In this document: piece by piece, positions 1 through 11,027 of the stretch
How positions within the stretch are numbered: position 1 is the first letter of the stretch
Layout: each line of letters opens with the position of its first letter
Source: Coix lacryma-jobi var. lacryma-jobi
Lineage: Eukaryota; Streptophyta; Magnoliopsida; Poales; Poaceae
NCBI GenBank assembly: GCA_009763385.1
Contig: CM019830.1
Span: 94,180,649 to 94,244,648 of the forward strand
Direction of reading: 5' to 3'
DNA length: 64,000 nucleotides
Notes under the pieces: generated by a model
What the model was told of the DNA's origin: nothing
Database searches by the model: none
The model's input: the letters and a program-made list of their open reading frames with translations, nothing else
Translations under genes and position numbers: made by a program

Positions 1-150
1 ACAGCGACGAGCAGAGACTTGCGGGACACGGTGTTGCTCGGGTCGAGGACCTGGGGACACGTGTCGGTGAACAGGGTGCACGGGCAGTGCATCCCCTCTA
101 CAGCTCGGTTTGGTGGTTGAGCCCCAGAAAAACCACCGAGTGGACGGTTT

Positions 151-374
151 CCAGGTTTGGGCCTCAAAACCTGGGCGCTGATGGTTTCCGAGTTTGGGCC
201 ACAAAACTCGGGCTGAGGACGGTTTCCAGGTTTGGGCCTCAAAACCTGGGCGCTGCGGGTTTCTGAGTTTGGGCCACAAAACTCAGGCGATGGACGGCTG
301 GTTTCTCGGTTTGGGCCTCAAAACCGGGGGTTGATCGTGAAGGCTGGTTTCCCGGTTTGGGCCACAAAACCGGG
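151..374 (+). repeat. Array of six covarying 24-nt hairpins in LTR K
   Basis: Six dyads start at 151, 188, 226, 263, 305 and 351. Each has 5-nt outer arms, then TTT, a loop GGGCCTC or GGGCCAC, and AAAA. The outer arms are CCAGG/CCTGG, CCGAG/CTCGG, CCAGG/CCTGG, CTGAG/CTCAG, CTCGG/CCGGG and CCCGG/CCGGG, so arm sequence changes while pairing is kept, with one mismatch in the fifth. The loop base alternates T, A, T, A, T, A, which makes the array three copies of a dimer of about 75-80 bp. The same array occurs in all copia LTRs of this group in the window, but not in A's LTR. Confidence 0.85.
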
Positions 375-1169
375 GGCGAAGTTCGGGAAAAGGACAAGCA
401 GAGCGGTGGCGGCACGTGGCGGCAATCGGTGAGATTGCGTCGGGGCAACGCTACCAGTTGTGGGAGCGTGGCCGTCGGATCACCACCTACCATGAGTTGG
501 TCCAGAATAACCTTAGGGTTTAGCTGGTTCGCTCTGTAATTAGTTAGGGGTAGAGTGGGAACTAAAATTAGGATAAGTAGAGGGAGACACCCACCTCCCA
601 TCCCATCTCAGTCATTTGCTCTTTGCCTTCTAGGTTTCCCTGCTCTCCCAATCCCCTGCTGTAGCAACTGAGATCCGCAGAGAACCATACCTCTGTGTAC
701 TGGAGATTTTGAGGAAGTGAGATCGTAATCTCACTGTTGTAGCATGTGGTAGCCACACGGTTGTAGATCGATGTGTTGATTCGCGTTTTGTTCGTGTTCT
801 TCGCGTTCTTCATTTCTCCGTGATTTTCCCGTCACTCGATCTCTCTCTCTCTACTGTGTCTTTTCGAAATCCGTTTGAATCAACTTGTTCTTTATAGTGA
901 GGAGATCATTTCCACCGAATGAATTCATCTAACTCCTCACGAACAAGTAGATCGGGTTGATTTCGTTTTCGTGGTGCTTTTTCGGTTCATACTCCTTCCC
1001 TCTCGGATTCCCGTCAACTGAGTTGTCTTGAGCGGATGATTTCTTGGGGATAGTCTCCCAACTACCTCATGATCATCTTCTCCAAGTTTGGGATCAAGGG
1101 ATTTTGGTTTGAATCAGATTTGGGAGGATTTGAGTTGAGGGCGACCGAAATCGCCCTCACTAGGCACTC

Positions 1170-1455
1170 GCGGACAGTCCGCCAGTAGGCCCGCGGACAG
1201 TCCGCGCGTCGGGCTCCGACCGAGGCAGTGGTCGCGCGGCTCGGCTGTGTTGCTTTTGGTTGAACGGCGGACAGCCCGCCTTAGTCGATCGCGGACAGCC
1301 CGCCTTAGTCGATCGCGGACAGTCCGCAAGTCGACCAGGGAGGTTCAGCAGTCTTGTTGTTTTGGAATTTTCGCCGGCGGATAGTCCGCCCCTTCTTCGC
1401 GGACAGTCCGGGAGAACCGCGGACGGTCCGGGACTGTACCCGCGGACAGTTCGGT
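1170..1455 (+). repeat. GCGGACAGTCCGC dyad array in LTR K
   Basis: About nine copies of the 13-bp dyad GCGGACAGTCCGC or close variants (GCGGACAGCCCGC, GCGGATAGTCCGC, GCGGACGGTCCGG) lie at irregular spacing, with exact copies at 1170, 1193 and 1315. The same position in LTRs B, D and G carries the same motif, whereas LTRs J and E carry GCATCGGACGC there. Function is unknown. The dyad would suit a dimeric DNA-binding protein, which is inference. Confidence 0.8.
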
Positions 1456-2198
1456 AACTCGCAGACTTGTGTTTTTCAGTGCACTTGTTCTCCCGGCTTC
1501 TACGCTTGGTTTCCGGACTCCTCAATTGGCCTTATAGTTTACCTAGGAACCTCTCTAGGTATCTTTGCTACTTGTTAGCATTGGTATTTAGGGATTTCTC
1601 GACGTAGGCTTCAATCTACGTTCGGGACTAGGTTTTAGAGGTCGAACTTGTGCCGGTACTTTTGGCGTTTGGGTTGCTATCGCTAGGTGGTGCCTCGTTG
1701 TGATCCTAGGGATCATCCACCCTCTTCCAAGGGTCGTGGGCATCACGGTTTTGATTGAAGTTTTTGGGGGTTGATTTTAGGGACAAAGGCTGAAGTTTCG
1801 AAAGGAATTTTTGAGCTCCCATTCACCCCCCCCCCCTCTGGTCGCCTTGCATTTGCATTCTCGGTCCTTCAGGTCCCAGGTGTCTGTGGGTCCGTATGTC
1901 TCCCGTATTTGTACAATGCAAGTATAAAAGAAAATTGCTTTTATGAAACTACAGAAAACAAGGATTCTAATGATGAAATTCTTATATGTTTTTGTTCCCG
2001 TAGTAAATAATACTTACGGGGTTCGTAAATATTAATTACATGAGGCCAATTTTATGATGCAATGACGATGCTAATTTTTGTTTTCCTAAGCATGAGTAAA
2101 TAAATATGAAGTGCAAAAGTAAATGTTGATAACTACCGAGTTACCTCCGGCGAAGGTTCGGGGTTTAAAGTCCACCGAATTGGACCCTCCAGTCTTCT

Positions 2199-2711
2199 TT
2201 ATCCTTCTTGATGGGTCTCCACTACCGAAGACAGCAGTTTTGTTTCTTGAGCTTTATGGTCAACTAGAGTTGAGCATTGTTCGGGCCGTGGTTTCAATGA
2301 GAACTTTTCTTCCTTTCCATTTATGGTGAATTTGATCTCTCCAGCTCCAACATCAATGTGGGCCTTGGCGGTGCTCAAAAATGGTCTTCCTAGAATGAGT
2401 GATACTTTTGAATCCGGGTGCATTTCTAGTACCACAAAGTCCACTGGTATAAAGAACTCTCGAATCTTGACTGGGATGTTCTCAGCAATTCCTATTGGGT
2501 ATCTGAGTGATTGATCAGCTAGCTGAAGACACATTGGTATTGACACAAGTGCTGAATGGTTGAGCTTATAGTAGACTAATGCGGGCATCACGCTAACACT
2601 AGCTCCAAGATCACATAGTGCGTTGCTAAACCATTGGTTTCCAATTGAGCACTCAATGGTGGGGCATCCTGGGTCCTTCTTCTTCTCTGGTATTTGATTG
2701 AGGATAGCCAC
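2199..2711 (-). pseudogene. L: retropepsin-like aspartic protease region
   Basis: A 170-residue frame contains a protease core typical of Athila-like elements. The active-site segment is CDLGASVSVMPALVY (Asp-Leu-Gly instead of Asp-Thr-Gly, which is common in this group), followed by a second conserved segment, SLILGRPFLSTAKAHIDV. It belongs to the gag-pro polyprotein whose gag lies upstream at 3524-4279, but stops and shifts separate the pieces. After the protease the frame ends and no polymerase follows. The enzyme would cut the element's own polyprotein in virus-like particles. Confidence 0.8.
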
Positions 2712-2870
2712 ACTACATTCTTCTGTCAGCTCAATTACTTCGGTAGTTGGCAGTGGTCATTTGTTGTTAAGTATATCCCTTACATACATGGCATAGGTAG
2801 GTACCTATAATGCATCTAGCAGAGGAATATTGATATATAGTTTCTGAATTACTTCAACAAACTTACTGAA

Positions 2871-3206
2871 CTACGCATCTAGCTTGGCGTTTCGATTTCT
2901 GCGTGGGAATGGTAGAACATTGGTGTCTTGAAAATCCATCTGTATTTCTTCATTTTGCACTTGAGTCTCTTGAACTTCGTCATTCCTTTCTTCTGCCCTC
3001 GGGGGTGTCACTGGTGTTGTCTGTCTTCTTTGTGCTCCTTCTGGGTATGGAGGATCTCGAGTGGTCCTCCCACGTCTAGTGGTGATCCCCTTAATCTGCT
3101 CGTGGTTAGTGGTAATAGGCAAAACAACAGCCAATTGTGATAGTTGAGTTTCTATTCTTTTATTATAATTGAGTTGATTCTTAATGGCGGAAGAAAATTC
3201 ATCCAT
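2871..3206 (-). pseudogene. L: C-terminal gag / linker region
   Basis: This hydrophilic 111-residue frame has a predicted coiled region (NQLNYNKRIETQLSQLA) and a basic, proline-rich stretch with TRRGRTTRDPPYP. Such a pattern is usual between gag and protease in Athila-like elements. It lies between the gag core and the protease in the right order, in a different frame from both, with stops in 2712-2870 and 3207-3523. It is best read as a decayed segment of one gag-pro gene. Confidence 0.65.
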
Positions 3207-3523
3207 CTTAGCATTTATGTTTTCAAGAGTCTTATCATTTAAAGCAAGTCTTTTAGTAATGTTATCATTTATTCTAGCTTGTTCTAAAATTAGATCTCTT
3301 AAAGTAGGTTGCTCAAAATTGGAAGAATTGAAATTACTAGTGTACTTATCTGATTTAGCAGGTTGTTGTTGACGTAATCCTTGCTTGTGTAGAGTGGTTG
3401 AGTCATTGATGATGCTGGCTTCTTCTTGTCTTCAGAAAATTCTATTCCCAAATACTCTCCACTTCTAGTTTGAGCATCAAATGCGTCTTGAATAGCTTGA
3501 CGTTCTTCCTTGTAATTAGCTCT

Positions 3524-4279
3524 CTAAGTGAGCCAATCTATAAGTACATCCATCTTGGTTGACAGTGCACACACTTCTTCTGGAACTTCCTCAATCTGGT
3601 GATAGCGTTGAGTAGTACCTTGTTTCCAGCCCTGATTTTTAGCTATCTTATCCATAAAACATTCTGCTTTTCCAAAAGTGAGTGACATAAATGATCCTTC
3701 AGCAGTGGCATCGAGTTGCTCTCGTGTTCTTAGTAGTAATCCGTGATAAAACAGCTGCATGAGCAATTTGTTCCTTATTCCATGATGTGGGCATCTTAAG
3801 ATTTGTTCCTGAAAACGCTCCCAAGTTTCTGGAATGGTTTCTCCTTTTTGTTGCTGAAAGTTGTAAATCTTTCCCCTTAAGATATTGACTTTGCTAATTG
3901 GGAAAAATCTTGATAGAAAGGTCTCTGAACATTTCTCCCATGTCTTGATGTTGTCCATGTTTGTATAGAAACACTGTTTCGCTTTTCCTTTCAGTGAGAA
4001 GGGAAAGAGACGAAGTAGTATAATGTCCTGGGGAACGTCCTTGATGATGATAGTGCTTCCAATCTCCAAGAAATCTTGTAGATGAGCAATTGCATCTTCT
4101 TCCTCCTTTCCATCAAATGTAGTAGCTTGCACCATGTTGATAAGACTTGGCTTGAGCTCGAACTCAAGGTTGTTCGTCTGGAGAGTAGGTCCGGTACGAA
4201 TGTTCCTGACACTTGGAGTAGAGAACTCGAGCAGAGTTTTGTTGGCCATGGCTTGACTACTGATGTTGATCTCCCACAC
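3524..4279 (-). pseudogene. L: gag (capsid) core
   Basis: A 251-residue frame carries the Ty3/gypsy gag core. It includes a capsid segment with LRLFPFSLKGKAKQ, then W-rich W..C...FL.RFFP and the motif ETWERFQEQILRCPHHGI. This is the retrotransposon gag fold that packages element RNA. The frame starts about 250 bp downstream of the PBS and ends in a stop at 3524, after which homology continues in other frames. No zinc knuckle is visible, which fits Athila-like gag. Confidence 0.85.
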
Positions 4280-4503
4280 GATCTAATTGATTTTTGATTT
4301 GTATGTGATGAATTACAACTGAACCTGTGTTACCCTGTATATGATATAAACAAAGAAAGACAAGGGTAAGCCTGCCAAGACAAAGGTACAAGTCAATGAA
4401 TGAATAGTAATAATCTCCTTTGCCATGTTGAAATCCTAATAAGTTTTGTTTCCACTGATTTACTGGTTTCCATTTGGTTGCCGGTGGCTTCCGCTTCTTA
4501 GTT

Positions 4504-4519
4504 CCCCGGCAACGCGCCA
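4504..4519 (-). promoter_or_regulatory. L: primer binding site, tRNA-Asp type
   Basis: On the minus strand the bases read TGGCGCGTTGCCGGGG, 8 bp inside the LTR end. The family form TGGCGCCGTTGCCGGGG pairs with the 3' end of tRNA-Asp and is seen intact in element F. One C is missing here, so priming would be weakened. Confidence 0.8.
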
Positions 4520-4527
4520 AAAATGCT

Positions 4528-6100
4528 TGTTGACACTTCTTAAAGCAATTGCCTATAATAAACTTTAATGAAATGACTCTAGCAAAAGCCCTCAAAAATG
4601 TACAGGACACTCCTAGCATCACTTAATGTCAAGTTGTCATCCCCAACATGATACTAGAAATGTAATTCATTTGTGACACTAGCTCAAAAGATATAAACAA
4701 ATATTTATCCGCAAGCGCACAGATAAATATACCTGTTGTAGCAGCATTTCACCCAGGTTGTCTAGGTATTGTTATTTATATTTTTCCGAAGAAAACAATG
4801 AAGCGGGGAACAAATGGATATAAATGTGATTCAAAGGTAGTGGAGATTACTATTCATTCATTACTACTCACATGTCTAAACAGGGGTTAGACAAGATAAA
4901 GATAAATATTGAATAATGATAATGATAACGGGAATTCTAGAGATAAAGCGAACTACATGGATCAAGTAGAGCAGTCAGGAGATTAATTAAGAGATTCGAA
5001 ACCTAAGTTACTTCACATTTACTAAGCCTAGTGGTTACTCTAGTTAATATACAATCATTTATAGCTAATTAATCTGTCATCCATGATCAAGGGACATTAC
5101 TAAATTAGAATCAAGAACGAAGTAATGAATTCTAACTTGCAACCGCGTCCTACTAAGGTCTACACTCGGGGGGAGGACTACAAAAGACTCAACAGGACTG
5201 TCACTCCTGCGATCTACCTCTCGACCCAGAGCATAGGATGTACTCTCATGTATACTTAGCCTAAACACCATGTTTACACCAGTTTGACCACTTTACTCTA
5301 TCCGGAATAAAGCTATGTACTTTACGAACATGATCATAAACTCTATCATAATCAGATCTATATTAAATATATAACTAGAATAAACTCCAAAACTGAATAA
5401 ACTGAAATATATTAAAGTAGCACAAAGTCGAATAAAGATACAAATTACCGAGTCTTCGACAACGATCCGGAGACTCAGACGAAGATTCCTGCCGGATATG
5501 CCGACGAAGTCGCCTGCCTCTACTTGAACCTAGCTAGACTAAACTCTAAACTTGATGTAGAGCTCTAACTCTCTCTCTAGAAACCCTAGTTCTACTGAAC
5601 TTCTTTTCTCTGTCTCGTATCTCTTCTCTTCTTCTCTTTTGGAGGGGGGGTCAGGCATCTGGTTATATAGCCCTGGGCGTGGAACCGTGGCCGTTGGATC
5701 AAACCGACTCAAGGTACAACCGAGATGCATCCTAGAGGTCGGTGGAGGAAGATTCCGGAAGGAGGAGACGTGGGGGCCCTAGAACAGACCGACTAGTGGG
5801 CCCAGGGGACCGGTCGGTCCCATAGGTCAGACTCCCGGGGTGCCTCACCTCGTGGTGTCCTCTGGTATCCTCTGGAGTCTTCTAGAGACTTCCTGATGTG
5901 GCGGTCGAGTAATCTACGTCGGGTTCCTTCTTGGGGAAGCAATGTAGTCCGGTTTTCCTGTTTAATCCCTGGAAAATATAGAATCACCAAAACTCGTTGA
6001 ATTTGTTAGTTTAAACCTCCTATTTCTAAGTTGGCAATTCTTTTTGGCATTTGTTCAAGTATTGTTGACAGTAAATAATGATAGTTAATAGATGTCAACA
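4528..6100 (-). mobile_element. L: Athila-like LTR (5' LTR on minus strand)
   Basis: This 1573-bp LTR is bounded by TGTTGACA and TGTCAACA. On the minus strand it leads into the PBS at 4519. A TATA-like box (CTATATAACC on minus, 5661-5670) marks the promoter. Near the downstream end it has the segment TGTGCGCTTGCGG, shared with the H and F LTRs. The first 38 bp form an inverted repeat, TGTTGACA...TGTCAACA, at 6063-6100. The right flank 6101-6105 is GGGTC; the matching left copy is not in the window. Confidence 0.85.
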
Positions 6101-6611
6101 GGGTCCGTAATCCCGTTGTCTCCTCATGGGGACGAGTTCCGGCTGAAATCGAGATCGAATTCGCGTTTCGTTCTTTGCCTCCTCAGAGAATTGCTTCGTT
6201 CTTCCATTCCGAGGGATGATTTTCGATTTCGTTTGAATCACTTTGTGCTAGGACGTGAGTGTCATCTTTCCACTGAAGGATTTCCTCCCAAACCTCATGA
6301 GCACATAGATCGGGCTGAAATCACGTTTGTTCTTTGTTCTTTCCCCTTTTCTAGTGTTCTTCGGATTTCTCATGATTGAGTTGGTTTGGAGCAATGATTT
6401 CCTAGGATTAGCTCCCCAACACGTAGAGGAACACTTGGGAGAAGTTTGATTGAAGCCCCATTTAATTTGGTGGAGATCGAATCAATTTTGGTTTTGAACC
6501 AAGTTGTTTTGTGCTTTCTGGGCACTCGCGGACTGTCCGGCCCTTGGCGGCGGACTGTCCGAGGATCGGGGTTTGTCTAGGCAGAACTGCATAGCTCGGC
6601 ACTATTCCCGG
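6101..6611 (+). mobile_element. M: eroded copia LTR remnant
   Basis: The block matches, with many differences, the part of the B and D LTRs around 26300-26650 (cues: heptads around CACTGAAGGA, AGATCGGG, TTGATTGAG, and GGGGATAGTC replaced by AGGATTAGCTC). It ends with two GCGGACTGTCC dyads at 6526-6566. L's LTR interrupts it on the left and A's LTR begins at 6612. It is the oldest layer here, judging by divergence. Confidence 0.6.
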
Positions 6612-8598
6612 TGAAAGCCCTAGTTTGGTTTTGGTTAATTGATGAAACCTATTTGGTCTAATCCTATTGCTAAGCATGTGTGTAGCTCTTAAGAAAGGAT
6701 TGAGACCAAGCCAAGTGGTGGAGCTAGCAAGGTGGCAACCATGAAGAATGGTGATGCCCACATGCAATTGAAGAGATCGAGTGCTCTACCATTGGTAAAA
6801 TGAAAAAGAGAAGAGTTGGAGCAAAGAGGCCCGAAGGAAAAGGTATAACCTATAGGGCTCTTTGTTTTAGTGATCAAGACACTTAGCGAGTGTGATCACA
6901 TTTAGGATACATAGCTGTAGTATTCAGAGGAGTTAATTCATGGCTTATGCGGTGTCCAAGTGCCACTAGGAGTTCTGTAACATATTGATGCTTTAGACCT
7001 AGTGAGAGACTAACTAAACCCTTGGAAAATGCTTTACAAAATGCTAACACACGTGCTCAAGTGTTGAAACACTTTTGTGTTGGCGCATGGGAGCAAGGGT
7101 AGAAGGTAGAAAGCGAAAGGTGCTGAGTTAGATGCATCGGACGCTGAAGGCGGTAGCTTCGAACGCTGGGCCGATCGTCCCATGGCTAACCCTAGCTACA
7201 GACTGATGTTGAAGGAGCATCAGACGCTGGCAACGGACGCAAGAAATCACTGTTGCAGAGTCCAATGCTGATGACATGGCGCGAGCAAGCTTTGCAGGGA
7301 GCATCGGACGCTGGCTTGCGTCCGATGCCAACCCATCTGACGCGTCCGATGTGCTTGGGAGTGTTCTGGAACCTCTCTGCATGGTTATCAGACGCAGGGG
7401 TTCAGCGTTCGATGTGAGAGTTCCGGCGTGTCCGATGTGGGGTCGAAAAGAGCTGAAAAGAGCAGTGGCATCAGACGTCAAGGGGACACGTGGTGCTCAT
7501 CGGAGCATCAGACGCTGGGGCAGCGTCCGATGGCCCCAACACCAGCGCGTCCGATGGTCGCGTTTTCAGCCCAACGACTAGGCCAACTTGATGTCTTATT
7601 TAAGTGGCTTGGCCGGCTCACATGGGTTCTCTATTGCACATTTTGATCCCTAAGCTTTCTTGTGATCATAGCCAAGCCTCCTAACTCATCTCTAGAGTTG
7701 ATTTGATCAAACTAAGCGAGATTGAGTGATTAGTGCTAAGATTTGAAAGAGTTCATTCTAGCGGCACTAGTTCTTCGCATCGGCTTTGAGTTGCTTGTTA
7801 CTCTTGGCATTTGCCGGTGCCTAGATGGCTTGGAGGCGTTGAGGTGGAGTTGGCAAGAGAAGGAGATTGTTCTTGGCCACCACCGTTCCTGATTGTGAGA
7901 GGTTTTGGAGCCTCACCTCACCAGAGCGCAAGAGGCATCCTTACTGGATTGCTCATGTCATTGAGCTACCTTACTAGCGGTAGATTCTTGTGGCGCTCTT
8001 TGTGAGCTTGGCTTTGTGCCGATTAGCCACCGGGTCACCTAGTGTTGGTCGACACAACGGGGAGTAGCCGGCAAGCACGTGAACCTCGGGATAAATATCG
8101 GTGTCCCTTGTGCTTATTGTGATTGTGCATCCATCTTGGTGATTGGCTTCACGAGTGGATTTCACCGGTGATTGGCTCTCTACTAGGCGATCCCGAAGGC
8201 TTGGTGAAACCACTTCTATCTAGTTCATTTACTTTGTACACTTAGTTTGAGCTATTTCATTTGTTGAAATACTTTCATATATTGTCTGGATACATCTCTT
8301 GTGTAACTAGTTGTAATTGGTTATCTAGTTTTATCTATTGCACATACTTGTCTCATATACATTCTTTGTATATCATATTTGTGCTAGAGTTAGTTTATTC
8401 GTTCCGCACTAGACACTAGCTCTAGTTGTTTGTGTGACATAGTTTTATTGGGTAGAATTGTTGGATAGGTGGCTTGCAACACACTATTAGGCTAGCGCAA
8501 CAAGCTTCGCCATTTGTCATACTAATAGTGTTTGCCTAAGTGATTTTGTAGAATTTTAATCAGGCTATTCACCCCCTCTAGCCAATTTGGACCTTTCA
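6612..8598 (+). mobile_element. A: copia 5' LTR
   Basis: The LTR runs from TGAAAGCCC to ...GGACCTTTCA and is followed two bases later by a PBS at 8601 and then gag, which fixes orientation. Length is 1987 bp. Left flank 6607-6611 is CCCGG. It lacks the covarying hairpin array of the other copia LTRs but has many GCATCGGACGC-type dyads at 7134-7557. It is a distinct subfamily from B, D and E. Confidence 0.85.
7134..7557 (+). repeat. GCATCGGACGC / GCGTCCGATGC motif array in LTR A
   Basis: At least ten copies of the half-site CATCGGACGC or its complement, some degenerate (CATCAGACGC), lie in both orientations. Where two meet they form the full dyad around GACGCGTCCGATG (about 7340). The same array type occupies LTRs J and both E LTRs. 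Confidence 0.75.
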
Positions 8599-8600
8599 AG

Positions 8601-8614
8601 TGGTATCGGAGTCG
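8601..8614 (+). promoter_or_regulatory. A: primer binding site (initiator tRNA-Met type)
   Basis: TGGTATCGGAGTCG lies two bases after the LTR end. It resembles TGGTATCAGAGC, the initiator-Met PBS of plant copia elements, with A to G at position 8. Confidence 0.85.
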
Positions 8615-8656
8615 TGGTCACCATTCGTTTGAGGCTTAACATCCTCCGGTGTTACA

Positions 8657-9569
8657 ATGGCTCAAATCAACTATATGGGGAAGCCACCACATTTTGACGG
8701 CACCAACTTCGATTGTTGGAAGAGGAAAATGTGTGCATTCACAAGAGGAATCAATAGAAATATTTGGGAAGTAATTGAGCATGACTTTGCGGTAATTGAT
8801 CCCGCAAATCCCACTCTAAGAGAAGAAGAGAAGCTTCAATGGAATGATGTGGCAATCAACTCGTTCTATGAAGCATTTGACACAAAGGTGTTTGAGCAAA
8901 TCAAGGACCTTGAAAGAGCAAGTGAGATATGGGAGATATTGGAGGAGACATATGAGGGCACCAAGGCGGTCAAGGGTGCCAAGCTATACATCCTCAAAGA
9001 CAAGCTTGCTACATTCAAGGTGCAAGATGATGAAAAGCATACTGGAGATATTTCACCGGTTACAAGTGATTATCAATGACTTGAAGGCTTTGGGAGAGAA
9101 AGTGGAGGACAAGGACTTTTCTCACAAGTTCTTGAGATGCTTACCACCAAGGTTTGATACTTTGGTGACTATCCTAGTGAGGGAAGGATTGGATACGGTG
9201 ACCCCAAACCAAGTACTAGGAGATATGGTCACACAAGACAAATACCGTGTGGAACGGGATGAGGGAACCCAAGGGGAAGAGAAGAAGAAGAAAACCGTGG
9301 CATTCAAGGCTTCATCCTCCAAGAGCAAGAGCAAGGGCAAAGCAAAGAAGGAAGAACGTGATGATGAAGCAAACACGAGCTTGAGTGAAATTGATGATGA
9401 AGAAATGGCTCTATTTGTGAAAAGATTTGGCAAGTTCATGAAGAAGAAGGGCTATGGAGCAAGAAAGGGAAGAGATGCAAACAAGAGCACAACCAAAAGG
9501 TGCTATAGATGCAAGAGCAAGGATAACTTTATTGCGGATTGTCCTTATTCTAGTGATGAAGATGATGAT
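8657..9569 (+). pseudogene. A: copia gag, frameshifted
   Basis: The frame opens with MAQINYMGKPPHFDGTNFD and W..K...FTRGI..N.WE, the N-terminal signature of SIRE-type copia gag (UBN2/DUF4219 region). It shifts frame near 9035-9050 and continues through FHRLQVIINDLKALGEKV and a lysine-rich stretch. A zinc knuckle follows, CYRCKSKDNFIADC, whose metal-binding His is replaced by Asn. The acidic tail SSDEDDD is cut at 9569 by insertion of H. Protease and integrase of A are absent; an RT piece survives at 24679-25251. Confidence 0.88.
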
Positions 9570-11019
9570 TGTTGACGGTACTTAGTGTCAATATTATACC
9601 ATCAACTAATGCTTAAAATGATATTAAATAAACTATAAAGCATAGTTGCAGGGTTTGATTCTAACAAGTTCCACGAGTTGTGTTGTTCTCACTTGCTTTG
9701 CAGGATTATCAATATTTCACCATATAAAAGTATCTCAAGTGATGAAACAGACCTCGTCGAGACGATCGAAACGGACATATGATTTGCTATATTTGGAGTC
9801 CCGGAGCGAGAGTCCTCGATGGATACGACTTGGAAGATTCTAGAACATTCCAGAACATTCCAGAAGACACGAGAAGGCGACCCATGGAAGGTGGGGCCCA
9901 CCTGTCATAGAGGCAAACCGACCGGTCTCCCCCTTGGGCCGACCGGTCTGCTATATGGCCCAATCTCGCCCCCCCTTCGCGTGACGCACTCCAACCGACC
10001 TCTTCGACGCGTTTTGGCCCATTAAGGCCCATGTGCATATGACGAAAGATTTAGTACCACATCGCTTGTCCAAGGTGGAGGGGAGGTCAGGAGCCCCTAT
10101 ATAATAAACCCAGGACCCCCCTGTGGCAACAGATCATCTGGGAGTTTTTGTAGAGGCGTCCCTCGAAGGACAACCTCTCCTCTCTAGAGAATTAGGTTTA
10201 GATTTTCCAATGTAATAGATTAGCTCTAGTCGGGAGTTAGGGAGAGCGGAGCTGCGCTTTGGTTCCGGAGGAGTCTTCAGAGTTTTGGTATTTCTTTGTA
10301 TCTTTTCTTTGTAAGACTTATGCTTTAATATATTTATCTTCTCTATTTACTTTATGCTTATTATATGATTAGTATAGTTGTTATATCTTGGCATGAGATC
10401 TTTGTTCGTATTGAGTGCTCTAGTTATCCTAGGTAATTAGAGTAGTAATCGATAGATTAGACATGGTGTTTAGTCTATAGATTACCTAAGGTTGCGCTCA
10501 ATCCCACGGAATAGTTGTGGTAGCCCCACGGGTGACAGCTCTGTTAGGCCTTCGTAGTCCACCACGTTCGGATTGATGTTTTCGTAGAGCTTTTGGCAAC
10601 CTTCCCCTGACTACTTTCTTCCCAGTCTTTTTTGAGAGTCAGAAAGGTACTGTTGCTCGAAAGTGCCAATGTTTATGACTGTTATATCTTTTCATCTTTG
10701 TTGCCTTAGAACACAAGTAATAGAGAAGTATATAGGAACCTTGATCTCTCTCGTTGTCCTCCCACTATAGTTATTTATACATTTATCATTGAATTCTCTT
10801 TGATGTGCTATCATTACCATATATCAATTACTCCTGCTTTAGTCTAATTAGTACTCTGATTTAGTAGATGCATGATAGTGAGTTATCAGATTCTTGACCC
10901 TTGCTTCCCTATGGTAAAATATAAATAACGATCCTGGAATACTCCCGGTAAAATGCTACAATGGTGTTCTGTGCGCTTGCAGAATCTTTCATATTCTATT
11001 TGCACTATGAATGTCAACA
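9570..11019 (+). mobile_element. H: Athila-type gypsy 5' LTR
   Basis: This 1450-bp LTR is bounded by TGTTGACGG and ...ATGTCAACA, with a tRNA-Asp PBS 8 bp further on. A TATA box, CTATATAATAA, lies at 10098-10108. The segment with AATAACGATCCTGGAATACTC and TGTGCGCTTGC near the 3' end is shared with F. Left flank 9565-9569 is ATGAT, inside A's gag. The partner LTR is not present in the window. Confidence 0.85.
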
Positions 11020-11027
11020 AGCATTTT

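Larger units (their letters stand above)
1..1871 (+). mobile_element. K: copia (SIRE-type) LTR, left end outside window
   Basis: The sequence aligns by eye with the copia LTRs at 25252-27297 and 58164-60200, beginning about 220 bp inside them. It ends at the shared LTR terminus ...GGTCCTTCA at 1871. No primer binding site follows, so this is a solo LTR or the 3' LTR of an element lying to the left. The next five bases, GGTCC, would be the right copy of its target duplication. It interrupts or abuts the Athila-like element L. It carries the hairpin array and the GCGGACAGTCCGC array described separately. Short open frames across it are produced by the repeats and are not genes. Confidence 0.85.
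1872..4527 (-). mobile_element. L: Athila-like Ty3/gypsy internal region, truncated after protease
   Basis: Reading on the minus strand from the LTR at 4528-6100, the order is PBS, gag, gag C-terminal region, aspartic protease. Coding similarity stops near 2199, and 1872-2198 holds AT-rich sequence with no recognisable RT, RNase H or integrase. The interior is cut at 1872 by copia LTR K, so the rest may continue beyond the left edge. The gag and protease types and the Asp-type PBS place it with Athila-like gypsy elements. Several frame breaks show it is dead. Confidence 0.8.

Noticed and set aside
232..432. Repetitive open frames reading FGPQN, VWATK and similar across the copia LTRs
   Set aside because: They come from translation of the hairpin array and its spacers, recur on both strands, and have no start context or homology; the array explains them.
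1170..1455. CRISPR-like array from regular GCGGACAGTCCGC repeats
   Set aside because: Irregular spacing, both-strand dyads, no unique spacers of constant size, and position inside plant LTRs.
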